Below, in pieces: positions 6,975 to 15,612 of a stretch of DNA of 30,444 nt. A program made the position numbers and the translations under genes. Within the stretch, counting starts at the first letter, position 1, and each line of letters opens with the position of its first letter. The DNA lies in the NCBI GenBank assembly GCA_947039275.1, contig CAMQYL010000032.1, positions 1-30,444 of the forward strand. Direction: 5' to 3'. The DNA is from Amulumruptor sp947039275 (GTDB lineage: Bacteria; Bacteroidota; Bacteroidia; Bacteroidales; Muribaculaceae). The notes below the pieces were generated by a model. It was given only the letters and a program-made list of their open reading frames with translations, did not search any database and was not told where the DNA came from.

Positions 6975-8945
6975 ATGAGTTATCTCAAATTTGACAAAAA
7001 TTTGCTGATTAATCTCGACCAGTCGCTACGCATGGAGATGCTGCGGACCAATCAGAGCGGAGCCTACCACTGCACCTCGCTGACTGATTGTAACACACGC
7101 CGTCAGCACGGTCTGCTTGTTATTCCTCTCCCTGGTGCCGGCGGCGAGCCCCACGTGATGCTTTCGTCGCTCGACGAGACGGTCATACAGCACGGAGCGA
7201 TGTTTAATCTCGCTCTGCACCGCTACCAAGGCGGAGTGTATGCACCCAACGGACACAAATACATACGCGAGTTTGACTGTGAGAGAGTTCCCCGGACTAC
7301 CTATCGTGTAGGAGGCGTGATTCTGACTAAAGAGAAGATTTTCATTTCCAACGAAAACCGCATCCTGATACGCTATACTCTGGTCGATGCCCACTCGCCT
7401 ACAACTCTGCGTCTTCGTCCGATGCTGGCATTCAGAAAAGCCGACGATATATGTATAGCCAATGAGCGCATCAACACCGAGGTGCGCCCTGCACCCAATG
7501 GTATAGACTGTTGCCTCTATGAGGGCTATCCGCGTCTTTATATGCAGACTTCAGCACCGTCAGAGTTCGTATCAAAGGCTGACTGGTACAAGAATTTTGA
7601 ATATATCAAGGATGTAGAACGATACGAGGGCGGCAGCGAGGATCTGTGGACTCCCGGATATATAGAGCTGCCCATACGTCCAGGCGAATCGGTTATATTT
7701 TCGGCTGGCACCACGGAGGTGTCACCCGACAGGCTCGAGGAGATGTATGAGGCTGAAATCGGCAGCCGCACATGCCGCACGAGTTTCTTCAATTGTCTCA
7801 AGAATGCAGCCAAGCAGTTCTATCTACGCGCTGACCACGATGGCAAGAAGGCTATGTACATCCTCTCGGCTTATCCTTGGGGAGGCATTAGGGCGCGTGA
7901 CATATTCATGGCTCTCCCTGGAGCTACTCTGTGCATCGACCACCCGCAGGATTTCGAGCAGATATTCGCCACTGTCTCGTCTGCGTTGCTGCGTTTCCTT
8001 GACGAAGGTGTGACGGATACGGTCATACAGAATCTTGACGCTCCAGACATACCCCTCTGGGCATTGTGGGCGGTGCAGGAATATGCCGCCCGTTATGGCG
8101 TGGCGCAGACGCGTGACCGATATGGTGACTTCGTATCAAGGGTTGTCGAGGACATTCTCGCCGACAACCATCCTAATCTTCATGTTGATGACCGCGGATT
8201 GATCGAGACCGCCGGACACCGCACGGCGGCATCGTGGATGGCAGCGACGCTGCCTGGCAGCAGCGTGCCGCTGATTCCGCGTACCGGCTACTTGGTAGAA
8301 CTTAATGCACTGTGGTATGACGCCTTGCAGTTTGCCGTTGAGCTGTTTGACGGAGACGCGATGTATGATGACCGCAGGGAACGATGGTCAGGTATCGCCG
8401 CGTCATTTGCTCCGGCGTTCATATCCATGTTCTTTAATGAAGCCGGCTATTTGTGGGACTATGTGGAGCGCAGCGGTCCCAATCCCGAGGTGCGCCCCAA
8501 CATGGCTATTGCCATAGGACTGCGACACACCCCGCTTGACCGTCGGCAGTGCAAGGGTGTGCTTGATGTTGTGACCCGTGAACTTCTGACCCCCAAGGGG
8601 TTGCGGACTCTGTCGCCTAAGAGCGGCAACTACCGCCCCCTCTATGTAGGCACTCCGGAAGAGAGGGCTGTGGCTCACCATAACGGTCCGGCGCGTCCGT
8701 GGCTGATGGGCTTCTATGCTTCGGCATATTTAAAAGTGTTCGGCATGAGCGGTGTCGGCTACATTGACCGCATGCTCATCGGCTTTGAGGAGGAGATGTC
8801 GCAGGGTTGCATCGGATCGCTCTCGCAGCTCTACGACGGAAATCCGCTATTTAACGGCCATGGCGCAGTCAGCCACGCCATCAATGTGGCTGAAGTGCTG
8901 CGGGCACTCACAACATTGCGCAAGTTTGAATCAACCAATAAGTAG
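6975..8945 (+). CDS. Glycogen debranching enzyme (amylo-alpha-1,6-glucosidase type)
   Basis: 656 residues, the usual length for the bacterial/archaeal form. An N-terminal beta domain (about 1-270, starting near NQSGAYHCTSLTDCNTRRQHGLL) is followed by an (alpha/alpha)6 barrel (about 280-650) of the GDE_C/GH133 type. Recognisable barrel motifs are AYPWGGIRARDIFMALPG (about 298-315), DDRGLIETAGH (about 403-413), PRTGYLVELNALWYDAL (about 435-451) and QLYDGNPLFNGHGA near the C-terminus. The usual WGRD reads RARD, and WMDA reads WMAA. I suspect some of these changes are general in Bacteroidota but cannot confirm it. It would hydrolyse alpha-1,6 branches of glycogen or limit dextrins in the cytosol. 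The next gene starts 29 bases on, in the same operon. Confidence 0.88.
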   Translation: MSYLKFDKNLLINLDQSLRMEMLRTNQSGAYHCTSLTDCNTRRQHGLLVIPLPGAGGEPHVMLSSLDETVIQHGAMFNLALHRYQGGVYAPNGHKYIREFDCERVPRTTYRVGGVILTKEKIFISNENRILIRYTLVDAHSPTTLRLRPMLAFRKADDICIANERINTEVRPAPNGIDCCLYEGYPRLYMQTSAPSEFVSKADWYKNFEYIKDVERYEGGSEDLWTPGYIELPIRPGESVIFSAGTTEVSPDRLEEMYEAEIGSRTCRTSFFNCLKNAAKQFYLRADHDGKKAMYILSAYPWGGIRARDIFMALPGATLCIDHPQDFEQIFATVSSALLRFLDEGVTDTVIQNLDAPDIPLWALWAVQEYAARYGVAQTRDRYGDFVSRVVEDILADNHPNLHVDDRGLIETAGHRTAASWMAATLPGSSVPLIPRTGYLVELNALWYDALQFAVELFDGDAMYDDRRERWSGIAASFAPAFISMFFNEAGYLWDYVERSGPNPEVRPNMAIAIGLRHTPLDRRQCKGVLDVVTRELLTPKGLRTLSPKSGNYRPLYVGTPEERAVAHHNGPARPWLMGFYASAYLKVFGMSGVGYIDRMLIGFEEEMSQGCIGSLSQLYDGNPLFNGHGAVSHAINVAEVLRALTTLRKFESTNK

Positions 8946-8974
8946 CCCATCCGTAATAATATACATAGATACAC

Positions 8975-10234
8975 ATGAAAGCATTAATGTTCGGTTGGGA
9001 ATTTCCCCCTCATATCCTCGGCGGTCTCGGCACAGCCAGCTATGGTCTGACACGTGGCATGTGGCAGTGTGGCGACATGGATATCACATTTGTGATTCCC
9101 AAGCCGTTTGGCGACGAAGAGAAGCATTTTGCCAATATAATAGGTGCATCCCAGGTGCCGATAGCGTGGCGTGATGTCAGCCGTGACTATGTGGAGCAGC
9201 GCATCGGACGCGTGATGTCGCCTGACCTCTACTTCCGTCTGCGTGACCACATATATGCCGACTTCAACTATATGCGCACCAATGACCTCGGCTGCATTGA
9301 GTTCTCCGGCCGCTACCCCGACAATCTGATTGACGAAATCAACAATTATTCCATCACAGCCGGAGTCATAGCGCGTACTCTCGATTTTGACATCATCCAC
9401 AGCCACGACTGGCTGACATATCCTGCCGGCATACACGCCAAGCAGGTCACAGGCAAGCCTCTCGTCATACATGTGCATGCCACCGACTTTGACCGCTCGC
9501 GAGGCAATGTAAATCCCACGGTGTTCAACATCGAACGTGACGGCATGCTCAACGCCGACCATATCATCACAGTCAGCAACCTCACCCGTGATACAGTCAT
9601 TAACAAATACGGCATAGACCCAGCCAAAGTCACCACCGTGCACAATGCCGTCACGCCCCTCGATTCCGATATACTTGACATCAAGGCTTCAAAGCCCAAG
9701 GAAAAGGTTGTGACTTTCCTCGGACGAATTACCATGCAGAAAGGTCCGGAATACTTCGTTGAAGCTGCCGCAAAGGTGCTAAAAAACAATCACAACGTGC
9801 GCTTTGTCATGGCAGGCAGCGGTGACAAGATGGACGAGATGATAGCTCTCGCTGCCAAGCGCGGCATAGCCGACCGTTTCCATTTTCCCGGTTTCCAGAA
9901 GGGGCGTCAGGTCTATGAGATGCTTTCGGCGAGCGATGTCTACGTCATGCCGTCAGTGTCGGAGCCGTTTGGCATCTCTCCGCTTGAAGCCATGCAGATG
10001 GGCGTGCCGTCCATCATCAGCAAACAGAGCGGATGCGCCGAAATCCTGACAAACGTCATCAAGACCGACTACTGGGATATAGATGCCATGGCTGATGCCA
10101 TCAATGCCATCGTGGCATATCCCTCGCTCCACAAGCAGCTCAAGGATGACGGACTCGCCGAGGTCAACACCATCACATGGGACAAGGCAGGGCAGAAGGT
10201 CATTGACATCTACCACAAAGTTCTCGGTCACTGA
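8975..10234 (+). CDS. Glycosyltransferase, glycogen/starch synthase-like (GT-B fold)
   Basis: 419 residues. Starts MKALMFGWEFPPHILGGLGTA, with the glycine-rich donor loop GGLGT at 16-20, then IHSHDWLTYPAG (141-152), a typical N-domain segment of bacterial glycogen synthases. The C-terminal domain shows FLGRITMQKGPEYF (248-261, R251 and K256 expected to contact the sugar-nucleotide phosphates) and the E-x7-E signature SEPFGISPLEAM (E330, E338). It is probably the glucosyl transferase that extends glycogen in Bacteroidales, although a GT4 role on another glucan is possible. It sits in the middle of the debranching enzyme - GT - GH57 operon, with 51 bases before the next gene. Confidence 0.87.
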   Translation: MKALMFGWEFPPHILGGLGTASYGLTRGMWQCGDMDITFVIPKPFGDEEKHFANIIGASQVPIAWRDVSRDYVEQRIGRVMSPDLYFRLRDHIYADFNYMRTNDLGCIEFSGRYPDNLIDEINNYSITAGVIARTLDFDIIHSHDWLTYPAGIHAKQVTGKPLVIHVHATDFDRSRGNVNPTVFNIERDGMLNADHIITVSNLTRDTVINKYGIDPAKVTTVHNAVTPLDSDILDIKASKPKEKVVTFLGRITMQKGPEYFVEAAAKVLKNNHNVRFVMAGSGDKMDEMIALAAKRGIADRFHFPGFQKGRQVYEMLSASDVYVMPSVSEPFGISPLEAMQMGVPSIISKQSGCAEILTNVIKTDYWDIDAMADAINAIVAYPSLHKQLKDDGLAEVNTITWDKAGQKVIDIYHKVLGH

Positions 10235-10285
10235 ACTATCCACTCAAATTAAGTCAAATCCAGCGAAAACATACATCATACCGCC

Positions 10286-11608
10286 ATGAAATCCATCTGC
10301 TTCTATTTCCAGATACATCAGCCGATGCGCCTTAAAAGATACCGCTTCTTCGACATCGGCAATGACCATTACTACTACGACAATTTCGCCAATGAGGATA
10401 TCCTCACACGCATAGCCCACCGCAGCTACATTCCTGCGGCTGACACATTGCTTCGCATGATCAAGGATAGCGGTGGAGCTTTCAAGTGTGCCATATCAGT
10501 CACGGGCATAGCTCTGGAGCAGCTTGAGCAGTATGTGCCAGAGTTTATCGACCGCATGCAGGCTCTCGTGGCGACCGGTTGCGTGGAGATACTTGGCGAG
10601 ACATATTCCCACTCGCTCGCCTCGCTTGCCGACCCCGAGGAGTTTGCCCTCCAGTGCAAGGAGCATGATGACAAGATCCTGCAACTGTTCGGCACGACTC
10701 CGCGTGTGCTCCGCAACACCGAGCTTATCTACTGTGACGAGATCGCTCCGCAGATACTCGCCATGGGCTACAAGGGCGTAATCACCGAGGGTGCCAAGCA
10801 TATCCTCGGCTGGAAATCGCCCGACTATATATATTCGGCTGCCGATGCCCCCGACCTCAAGCTGTTGCTTAAGAATGATGCCCTGACTGACCGCATCAAC
10901 TACCACTTCTCGTCAGATCCCATCACAGCCGACCAGTACATAGCTCAGATAGCCGACACCCCGGCTGAGGAGCAGATATTCAACATATTCATGAACATGG
11001 AGACTCTCGGTGAGACTCAGCCGGCTGAAAGCGGCATATTCCAGTTCATGGAGGCGCTTCCGCGCTTCGCCGCCGAGCGAGGCATCGGTTTCATAACCCC
11101 TTCGGAGGCGGTGGATACCATACCGGCTGTAGCGTCATTGGAGATTCTGCATCCGATTTCGTGGGCTGACGAGGCTCGTGACACTTCGGCATGGCTTGGA
11201 AACGATCTCCAGCGCGAGGCTTTCCGCAAGCTCTACAGCGTGGCTGAGAGGGTACGCCTATGTGATGACCGCCGTCTCAAGCAGGATTGGATGTATCTCC
11301 AGGCGAGCGACCACCTCTTCTACATGTCGACCAAGCATCGTGCCGACGGCTCGATCCACTCGCTATTCAGTCCCTATGAGTCGCCCTTTCAGGCGTTTAC
11401 AAACTACATGAACGTCCTGGCTGATTTCATAGTCCGCGTGGAGGAGCAGTATCCCCTCTCCATCGAAAACGAGGAACTCAACGCCCTCCTGACCACCATC
11501 CGCAACCAGAGCCGCGAAATCGAGACCCTCAACAAAGAACTCGCCTCAGCCCGCAAAGACATCGACCACTACAACGAGGAGCGCAAAGCCCGCGCCACCA
11601 AGGCGTGA
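10286..11608 (+). CDS. Glycoside hydrolase family 57 alpha-amylase-like protein
   Basis: 440 residues. The GH57 fold is shown by the N-terminal HQP motif (11-13) in CFYFQIHQP, by EILGETYSHSLASL (101-114), which contains the candidate nucleophile E101, and by a segment NIFMNMETLGE (233-243) corresponding to the family's D-Y-E-T-F-G-E motif. There the expected acid/base Asp is Asn (N237, codon AAC). This may mean reduced or lost hydrolysis; GH57 alpha-amylase-like homologues with altered catalytic residues have been described. The C-terminal 50 residues are a charged coiled coil (ELNALLTTIRNQSREIETL). It is the last gene of the glycogen operon, so it probably acts on, or binds, intracellular alpha-glucan. 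No terminator follows; a palindromic repeat element begins 33 bases after the stop. Confidence 0.85.
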   Translation: MKSICFYFQIHQPMRLKRYRFFDIGNDHYYYDNFANEDILTRIAHRSYIPAADTLLRMIKDSGGAFKCAISVTGIALEQLEQYVPEFIDRMQALVATGCVEILGETYSHSLASLADPEEFALQCKEHDDKILQLFGTTPRVLRNTELIYCDEIAPQILAMGYKGVITEGAKHILGWKSPDYIYSAADAPDLKLLLKNDALTDRINYHFSSDPITADQYIAQIADTPAEEQIFNIFMNMETLGETQPAESGIFQFMEALPRFAAERGIGFITPSEAVDTIPAVASLEILHPISWADEARDTSAWLGNDLQREAFRKLYSVAERVRLCDDRRLKQDWMYLQASDHLFYMSTKHRADGSIHSLFSPYESPFQAFTNYMNVLADFIVRVEEQYPLSIENEELNALLTTIRNQSREIETLNKELASARKDIDHYNEERKARATKA

Positions 11609-11640
11609 CAGCTTTCATCGCCCCCGGTCTTCGTCCTTTT

Positions 11641-11831
11641 TGTAGGGACATGCCGTGGCATGTCCGCACCTCTCAGACATTTGCAAAGGCAACTTTTGAT
11701 GGGCGGACATGCCGTGGCACAATGTCACTAACTTAAGCTAATCTTGGTCTCCCCATGTACGCGCCCACAAGGGGCGCGACTTGCTTGCAAATCCTTAAGT
11801 TAGTGACATTGAACCGTGGCATGTCCCTACA
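11641..11831. repeat. Palindromic repeat element filling a convergent intergenic gap
   Basis: It begins TGTAGGGACATGCC and ends with its inverse complement GGCATGTCCCTACA (11818-11831). The self-complementary core GACATGCC-GT-GGCATGTC sits at the left. An inner perfect 18-bp inverted repeat joins 11720-11737 and 11794-11811, and the hairpin GCGCCC-acaa-GGGGCGC lies at 11761-11777. The right part repeats 205-270 of this window. It lies between the stops of the GH57 gene and the HAD gene, where its hairpins could double as a terminator. It looks like a non-autonomous MITE or a BIME. Confidence 0.8.
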
Positions 11832-11834
11832 AGA

Positions 11835-12683
11835 TCACTGTTTCGTGTGTCGTTCCGAGCTGTTTGCGATGAGGAGGATGTCGCGGGCTACGGCATCCTC
11901 GGTGTTGGCTCCGATGACGCGGGTGGCTGCGGACTTGACTTCGGGGAGGGCATTTCCGACGGCTACGCTTTCATCGGCTACTGCCATCATCGGCAGGTCA
12001 TTAAGATTGTCTCCGTAGACTATCAGGCGGTCGGCTCCTGTCTCGGCTTTGAGAGCCTGGACTGCCGAGGCTTTGCTGACTCCAGGGGCAAACAGCTCGA
12101 TTATGCCGGTATCCTCGCCGAATATGTCGGTGAATGCCGACACGGAGCATATGCCTAAAGCGCGTATCTTGTCGGCTGCGGCAAATACTCTGTCTCTTGG
12201 ACCCATGGCGAAGAAAAGCATGGTGTGTCCGCGCTCTGGCATCGGTTGGTCGATATGGAACTCTTTCAATCCGCTGACACGGCGCTCGTCCATAAATTTG
12301 ATGTCGTTGTCGCTCATCGGCGAGTTGCGGTAGACATGCAGCAGCGGGTCGCCGTCAAAAAATGTGTAGACAAACGGCTCTATCCCCTCGCTGCGCATTG
12401 CTGCGAGTATCTGACTGTCGGTGTCGGCGGCGAAAGGATGGGCGTTGACATATGAGCGACTGTTGCGGTCCCACATCGCAGCCCCGGTCATCACTATGGC
12501 TGGCAAGGAGGTGTAGACACCCTCTAATAGAGGCTCTACGGTGGCAGGCGTCCGAGCTGTGGCGACTGTTATCAGTGCTCCCTGACGCGACAGGTCGCTT
12601 ATGATTTGAGCCGATGTGGGGCTGACTTTGCTATGCTCGTTGAGCAGTGTGCCGTCCATGTCGGTTATGAAGAGCTGTTTCAT
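11835..12683 (-). CDS. Cof-type HAD-IIB family phosphatase
   Basis: 282 residues. HAD motif I is DMDGT (nucleophile D8, acid/base D10), motif II lies near TVATAR (39-44), motif III Lys is K204 (GVSKASAV) and motif IV is GDNLND (224-229). The large middle insertion (about 84-190) is the C2-type cap of the Cof group, whose members dephosphorylate sugar phosphates, FMN or other small phosphates; the substrate here cannot be told. The ATG at 12683 overlaps the stop of the histidine kinase by four bases (ATGA), so the start is firm and the two are translationally coupled. A longer upstream frame would merely read through the kinase gene. It is the last gene of its strand run; a repeat element lies downstream. 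Confidence 0.9.
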   Translation of the reverse strand: MKQLFITDMDGTLLNEHSKVSPTSAQIISDLSRQGALITVATARTPATVEPLLEGVYTSLPAIVMTGAAMWDRNSRSYVNAHPFAADTDSQILAAMRSEGIEPFVYTFFDGDPLLHVYRNSPMSDNDIKFMDERRVSGLKEFHIDQPMPERGHTMLFFAMGPRDRVFAAADKIRALGICSVSAFTDIFGEDTGIIELFAPGVSKASAVQALKAETGADRLIVYGDNLNDLPMMAVADESVAVGNALPEVKSAATRVIGANTEDAVARDILLIANSSERHTKQ

Positions 12684-13888
12684 CTGTCGGGATTGATGAG
12701 GGGAAGTTCTATGGTAAATGTCGTGCCTATGCCTGGCTGCGAGTCGCTGACATATATGCGGCCACCGTGGTATTGCGTGATGATGCGCCGCGCCAGCGTC
12801 AGCCCCAGACCCCATCCGCGTTTCTTGGTCGAATATCCGGGCTTGAATATGTCGCTGCGCTGTTTGCGTGTCATCCCTTTGCCGGTGTCGTTGACGGTGA
12901 TGACGGCTTTGTCGTGCGTTGATTTGACTTCGACGGTGATTGCACCCTGTCCGTCCATGGCATCCACAGCGTTTTTGATGAGATTCTCCATCACCCACTC
13001 CAGCAGCGGGGCTGACAGGTTAGCGTTTACTGCGGCAGCCGATGGGGTGAAAGTCAGGTTGATGCGTCGCGAGATACGGCTCTTCATGTAGCCTACAGCC
13101 TGGCTGACCACGCCGTTGAGTTCGGTAGGCTCCATGCTCGGGCGGCTGCCTATCTTGGAGAAGCGAGAAGCGATGGTCGACAAGCGATTGACATCCTTGT
13201 CCATCTCTTTTACAGTCTCGTGGTCCACGCCCTCGGCTTCAAGCAGTTGCAGCCATGCCATTAGTGACGATATGGGAGTGCCGAGCTGGTGGGCGGTCTC
13301 CTTGGAGAGTCCCACCCACAGGCGGTTTTGCTCCGCTTTTTTGGAGGCTCTGAGTGCGAAGTATATGATGGCGATGAAAATCACCATCACAAGTATCAGT
13401 ATGTAGGGGTAGATATTGAGCGTCTTGAGCAGCCGCGAGTCCTCGTAATAGAGATGTTGCACGTTGCCCTCTGACACCTCTATGTGTATCACATTGGGCG
13501 ACTCACTCAGATGGTTGAGCTTAGCCTCCAAGTAGCGTTTGTTGACATCCGACAGTTCCCATTGCGCCAGACTGTCGATAGGCTGGGGGAGGGTGAAATT
13601 GCGCTGCATGATGATTTCCCCCTCGTCATCGGTCAGTAGCAGCGGTATCGAGCGGTTGTCCTCGATGATGCTCAACAGAAACTCCAGATTGCCTGGCGAA
13701 GCCCCGGAGTCGTCGTCACCGTTGATGATTTGTCGCGTAGCATTAGCCCATATCTGCATTCTGGCACGCTCTTGCCCCGCCAGTTCATCCACCAGCGTCC
13801 CCGAATAATAAAGGAATCCACCCACCACTGCCACAGAGATGAGCACAAACAAAATCGGAAACAGCCGCCTCAGCCAATCAAGCCTCAT
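12680..13888 (-). CDS. Membrane sensor histidine kinase
   Basis: 402 residues. Transmembrane segments at about 9-29 and 159-179 bracket an extracytoplasmic sensor domain of about 130 residues. The dimerisation/phosphoacceptor region shows KETAHQLGTPISSL with H200, followed by the ATPase domain: N box ENLIKNAVDAM (N302, N306), G1 DTGKGM (334-339), F box FKPGYSTKKRG and G2 GWGLGL (358-363). There is no HAMP of convincing length between the second membrane segment and H200. No response regulator lies nearby, so it is an orphan kinase by position, coupled to a HAD phosphatase by an ATGA overlap. It starts 49 bases after queG, probably in the same transcript. The signal sensed is unknown. Confidence 0.92.
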   Translation of the reverse strand: MRLDWLRRLFPILFVLISVAVVGGFLYYSGTLVDELAGQERARMQIWANATRQIINGDDDSGASPGNLEFLLSIIEDNRSIPLLLTDDEGEIIMQRNFTLPQPIDSLAQWELSDVNKRYLEAKLNHLSESPNVIHIEVSEGNVQHLYYEDSRLLKTLNIYPYILILVMVIFIAIIYFALRASKKAEQNRLWVGLSKETAHQLGTPISSLMAWLQLLEAEGVDHETVKEMDKDVNRLSTIASRFSKIGSRPSMEPTELNGVVSQAVGYMKSRISRRINLTFTPSAAAVNANLSAPLLEWVMENLIKNAVDAMDGQGAITVEVKSTHDKAVITVNDTGKGMTRKQRSDIFKPGYSTKKRGWGLGLTLARRIITQYHGGRIYVSDSQPGIGTTFTIELPLINPDR

Positions 13889-13937
13889 AATAATATATAA
13901 CGTCCCACCCCTCCCGATTATTGCACGATTTTTCTTG

Positions 13938-14855
13938 TCAGGGGGTGTGGATGTTGCGGATGAAGTCGGGGGGCTTGATGCGGCTCAGGGGGGTGTGGCG
14001 GGTGAGGGGACGGATTTCGTCGGGTGTGAGGGCGAGGATTTGCTCGTCGGTCATGGATAGCAGGGGGTTGGCGGGGGCAAACTCGGCGATGGATGATGGC
14101 TTTGCATGGCGGTTGTGGGGGCATACGTCCTGGCAGGTGTCGCAGCCGGCTATTCTGCCTCCGAGTTTTACATTGTGGGGGAAGTCGCCGCGGTGCTCTA
14201 TGGAGAGGCAGCTCAGGCAGCGCGAGGCGTCCACGCCGCAGTAGCCGTCAGTCTCTCTACCGAGTGCGCCAGCCGGACATGCTCTGACGCATGCCATGCA
14301 GTCACCGCATGTCAGGGTACAAGGCGCATCCGGGTCAATCTCCATGGTGGTCAGAATCTCTCCAAGTACCATGTAGGATCCTTCGCCAGGGATTATCAGT
14401 GCATTGTTGCGTCCTATGAAGCCTATGCCTGCCTGTTGTGCCCAATAGCGTTCGCGCAGGGGGGCGGTGTCTACGCATACGCGGAAGTCCGTAGTTCCCA
14501 GTCCGCTCTCCGCCATGATGGCATCAACGGCATTTGTCAGCCGATGGCGCACAACCTCATGGTAGTCGGCACCACGCGCATATCGGGCGATGATGAATCG
14601 GGAGCAAGGCTCAGGAGTGGGGTAATAGTAGCTAAATGCCGCAACTATAATGCTCTGTGCGCCATCGAGAAGCAGGCTGGGGTTGTCGCGCACCTCATGG
14701 TAGCGGTCCATGTAGGCGAGCGGTGCTGACCGTCCCGAATCGATCCATTGGCGATAGGCTTCCCTCGCAGCGGCATCCACTTCCGCGACACGAGCGATGC
14801 CGACAGCCGTGGCTCCCACGCTTCTGACGATTTCAGTGATGCTGCGTTTATCCAT
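13938..14855 (-). CDS. queG: Epoxyqueuosine reductase
   Basis: Reduces epoxyqueuosine to queuosine in the wobble position of GUN-anticodon tRNAs, using cobalamin and two 4Fe-4S clusters, in the cytosol. 305 residues. Visible are VDTAPLRERYWAQQAGIGFIGRN with the likely proton-donor Asp D129, then the ferredoxin motif C183xxC186xxC189xxxC193P, and a second set C213, C216, C238, C241, C245P. It lacks the C-terminal HEAT-repeat extension of the long form, as I believe is usual in Bacteroidales. I chose the ATG at 14855; an upstream ATG at 14906 lies inside the palindromic repeat and would add 17 unrelated residues. It is followed by the histidine kinase after 49 bases. Confidence 0.94.
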   Translation of the reverse strand: MDKRSITEIVRSVGATAVGIARVAEVDAAAREAYRQWIDSGRSAPLAYMDRYHEVRDNPSLLLDGAQSIIVAAFSYYYPTPEPCSRFIIARYARGADYHEVVRHRLTNAVDAIMAESGLGTTDFRVCVDTAPLRERYWAQQAGIGFIGRNNALIIPGEGSYMVLGEILTTMEIDPDAPCTLTCGDCMACVRACPAGALGRETDGYCGVDASRCLSCLSIEHRGDFPHNVKLGGRIAGCDTCQDVCPHNRHAKPSSIAEFAPANPLLSMTDEQILALTPDEIRPLTRHTPLSRIKPPDFIRNIHTP

Positions 14856-14877
14856 GGGTGGAGGGTTATATGAATCT

Positions 14878-14957
14878 TGTAGGGACGCGGCGTGCCGCGT
14901 CATCAAATGCTATACCAATTGCCTGATACGTTGACGCGGCACGCCGCGTCCCTACGT
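14878..14957. repeat. Palindromic repeat, GC-rich variant
   Basis: A perfect 24-bp inverted repeat (14879-14902 with 14932-14955). Each arm carries the self-complementary core GACGCGGC-GT-GCCGCGTC next to GTAGG. The design equals that of the element at 11641, where the core is GACATGCC-GT-GGCATGTC; the changed bases are compensated on both sides so that the hairpin is preserved. It lies between the deacetylase and queG. No promoter or open frame was seen in the remaining gap. Confidence 0.8.
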
Positions 14958-14982
14958 CCATGTGGTATATTCTTTACGGGGA

Positions 14983-15603
14983 TCACTCGCCGGAGAGGAC
15001 ACGGAACTCGTAGCCTTGTTGCTGGAGCCACTCGATGCTGCGTGGGAGGGCGGTCTGGAGATTGCGCCAGGCTTTGAGGGAATCGTGGAATACGATTATG
15101 GAGCCGTTGCGTGTGTATTTTCTTACGTTGGCAAACACCTTGTCGGGGGTCATGCGTTTGCTGTAGTCGCGGGTGACGAGGTCATACATTATGATGTTGT
15201 AGTGGTGCTTGATGGCTGCTGCCTGCGCCCAGCGTATCAGTCCGTGGGGCGGACGGAACAGCGAACTGCCTATCAAGGCGTCGGCTTCGGTGATGTCACG
15301 CATGTAGCGTAGAGTGGTCACTTTCATGCCCTGCAGATGGTGCATTGTATGGTTGCCGACGGTGTGTCCGCGACGCAGCACCTCCTTGAAAACCTCAGGG
15401 TGCTTGCGTACATTGTCTCCTACCATGAAAAAAGTGGCTTTGACACTGTAGCGGTCGAGCACGTCAAGCACCCAAGGAGTCACCTCGGGTATGGGACCGT
15501 CGTCAAAAGTCAGAAAGACAATCTTCTTGTCACGGTGCTTAATACGCCATATCGCCTCCGGGAAGAGGAGGCGATATGGTAAGCGTGGTTGCTCTATAAG
15601 CAT
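14983..15603 (-). CDS. Polysaccharide deacetylase family protein (NodB-like, CE4)
   Basis: 206 residues. The NodB motifs are all present: TFDDGP (32-37, D34 catalytic base and D35 metal ligand), HTVGNHTMHH (80-89, metal histidines H85 and H89 by analogy), RPPHG (117-121) and a C-terminal IIVFHDS with H173. Such enzymes remove N- or O-acetyl groups from polysaccharides or peptidoglycan. There is no signal peptide; the N-terminus (PYRLLFPEAIWRI) is only mildly hydrophobic, so its location is uncertain. It starts 9 bases after the stop of the DUF2723 gene, so the two are an operon, and the deacetylase may modify a glycan made or transferred by that membrane protein (inference). Confidence 0.9.
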   Translation of the reverse strand: MLIEQPRLPYRLLFPEAIWRIKHRDKKIVFLTFDDGPIPEVTPWVLDVLDRYSVKATFFMVGDNVRKHPEVFKEVLRRGHTVGNHTMHHLQGMKVTTLRYMRDITEADALIGSSLFRPPHGLIRWAQAAAIKHHYNIIMYDLVTRDYSKRMTPDKVFANVRKYTRNGSIIVFHDSLKAWRNLQTALPRSIEWLQQQGYEFRVLSGE

Positions 15604-15612
15604 TGTTGGTGA

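Noticed and set aside
8984..9643. A 219-codon minus-strand open frame
   Set aside because: It is antisense to the glycosyltransferase, whose conserved motifs occupy the same bases.
11835..12998. A 387-codon version of the HAD phosphatase
   Set aside because: The first 105 codons lie inside the histidine kinase gene in another frame; the ATGA overlap at 12683 gives a better start.
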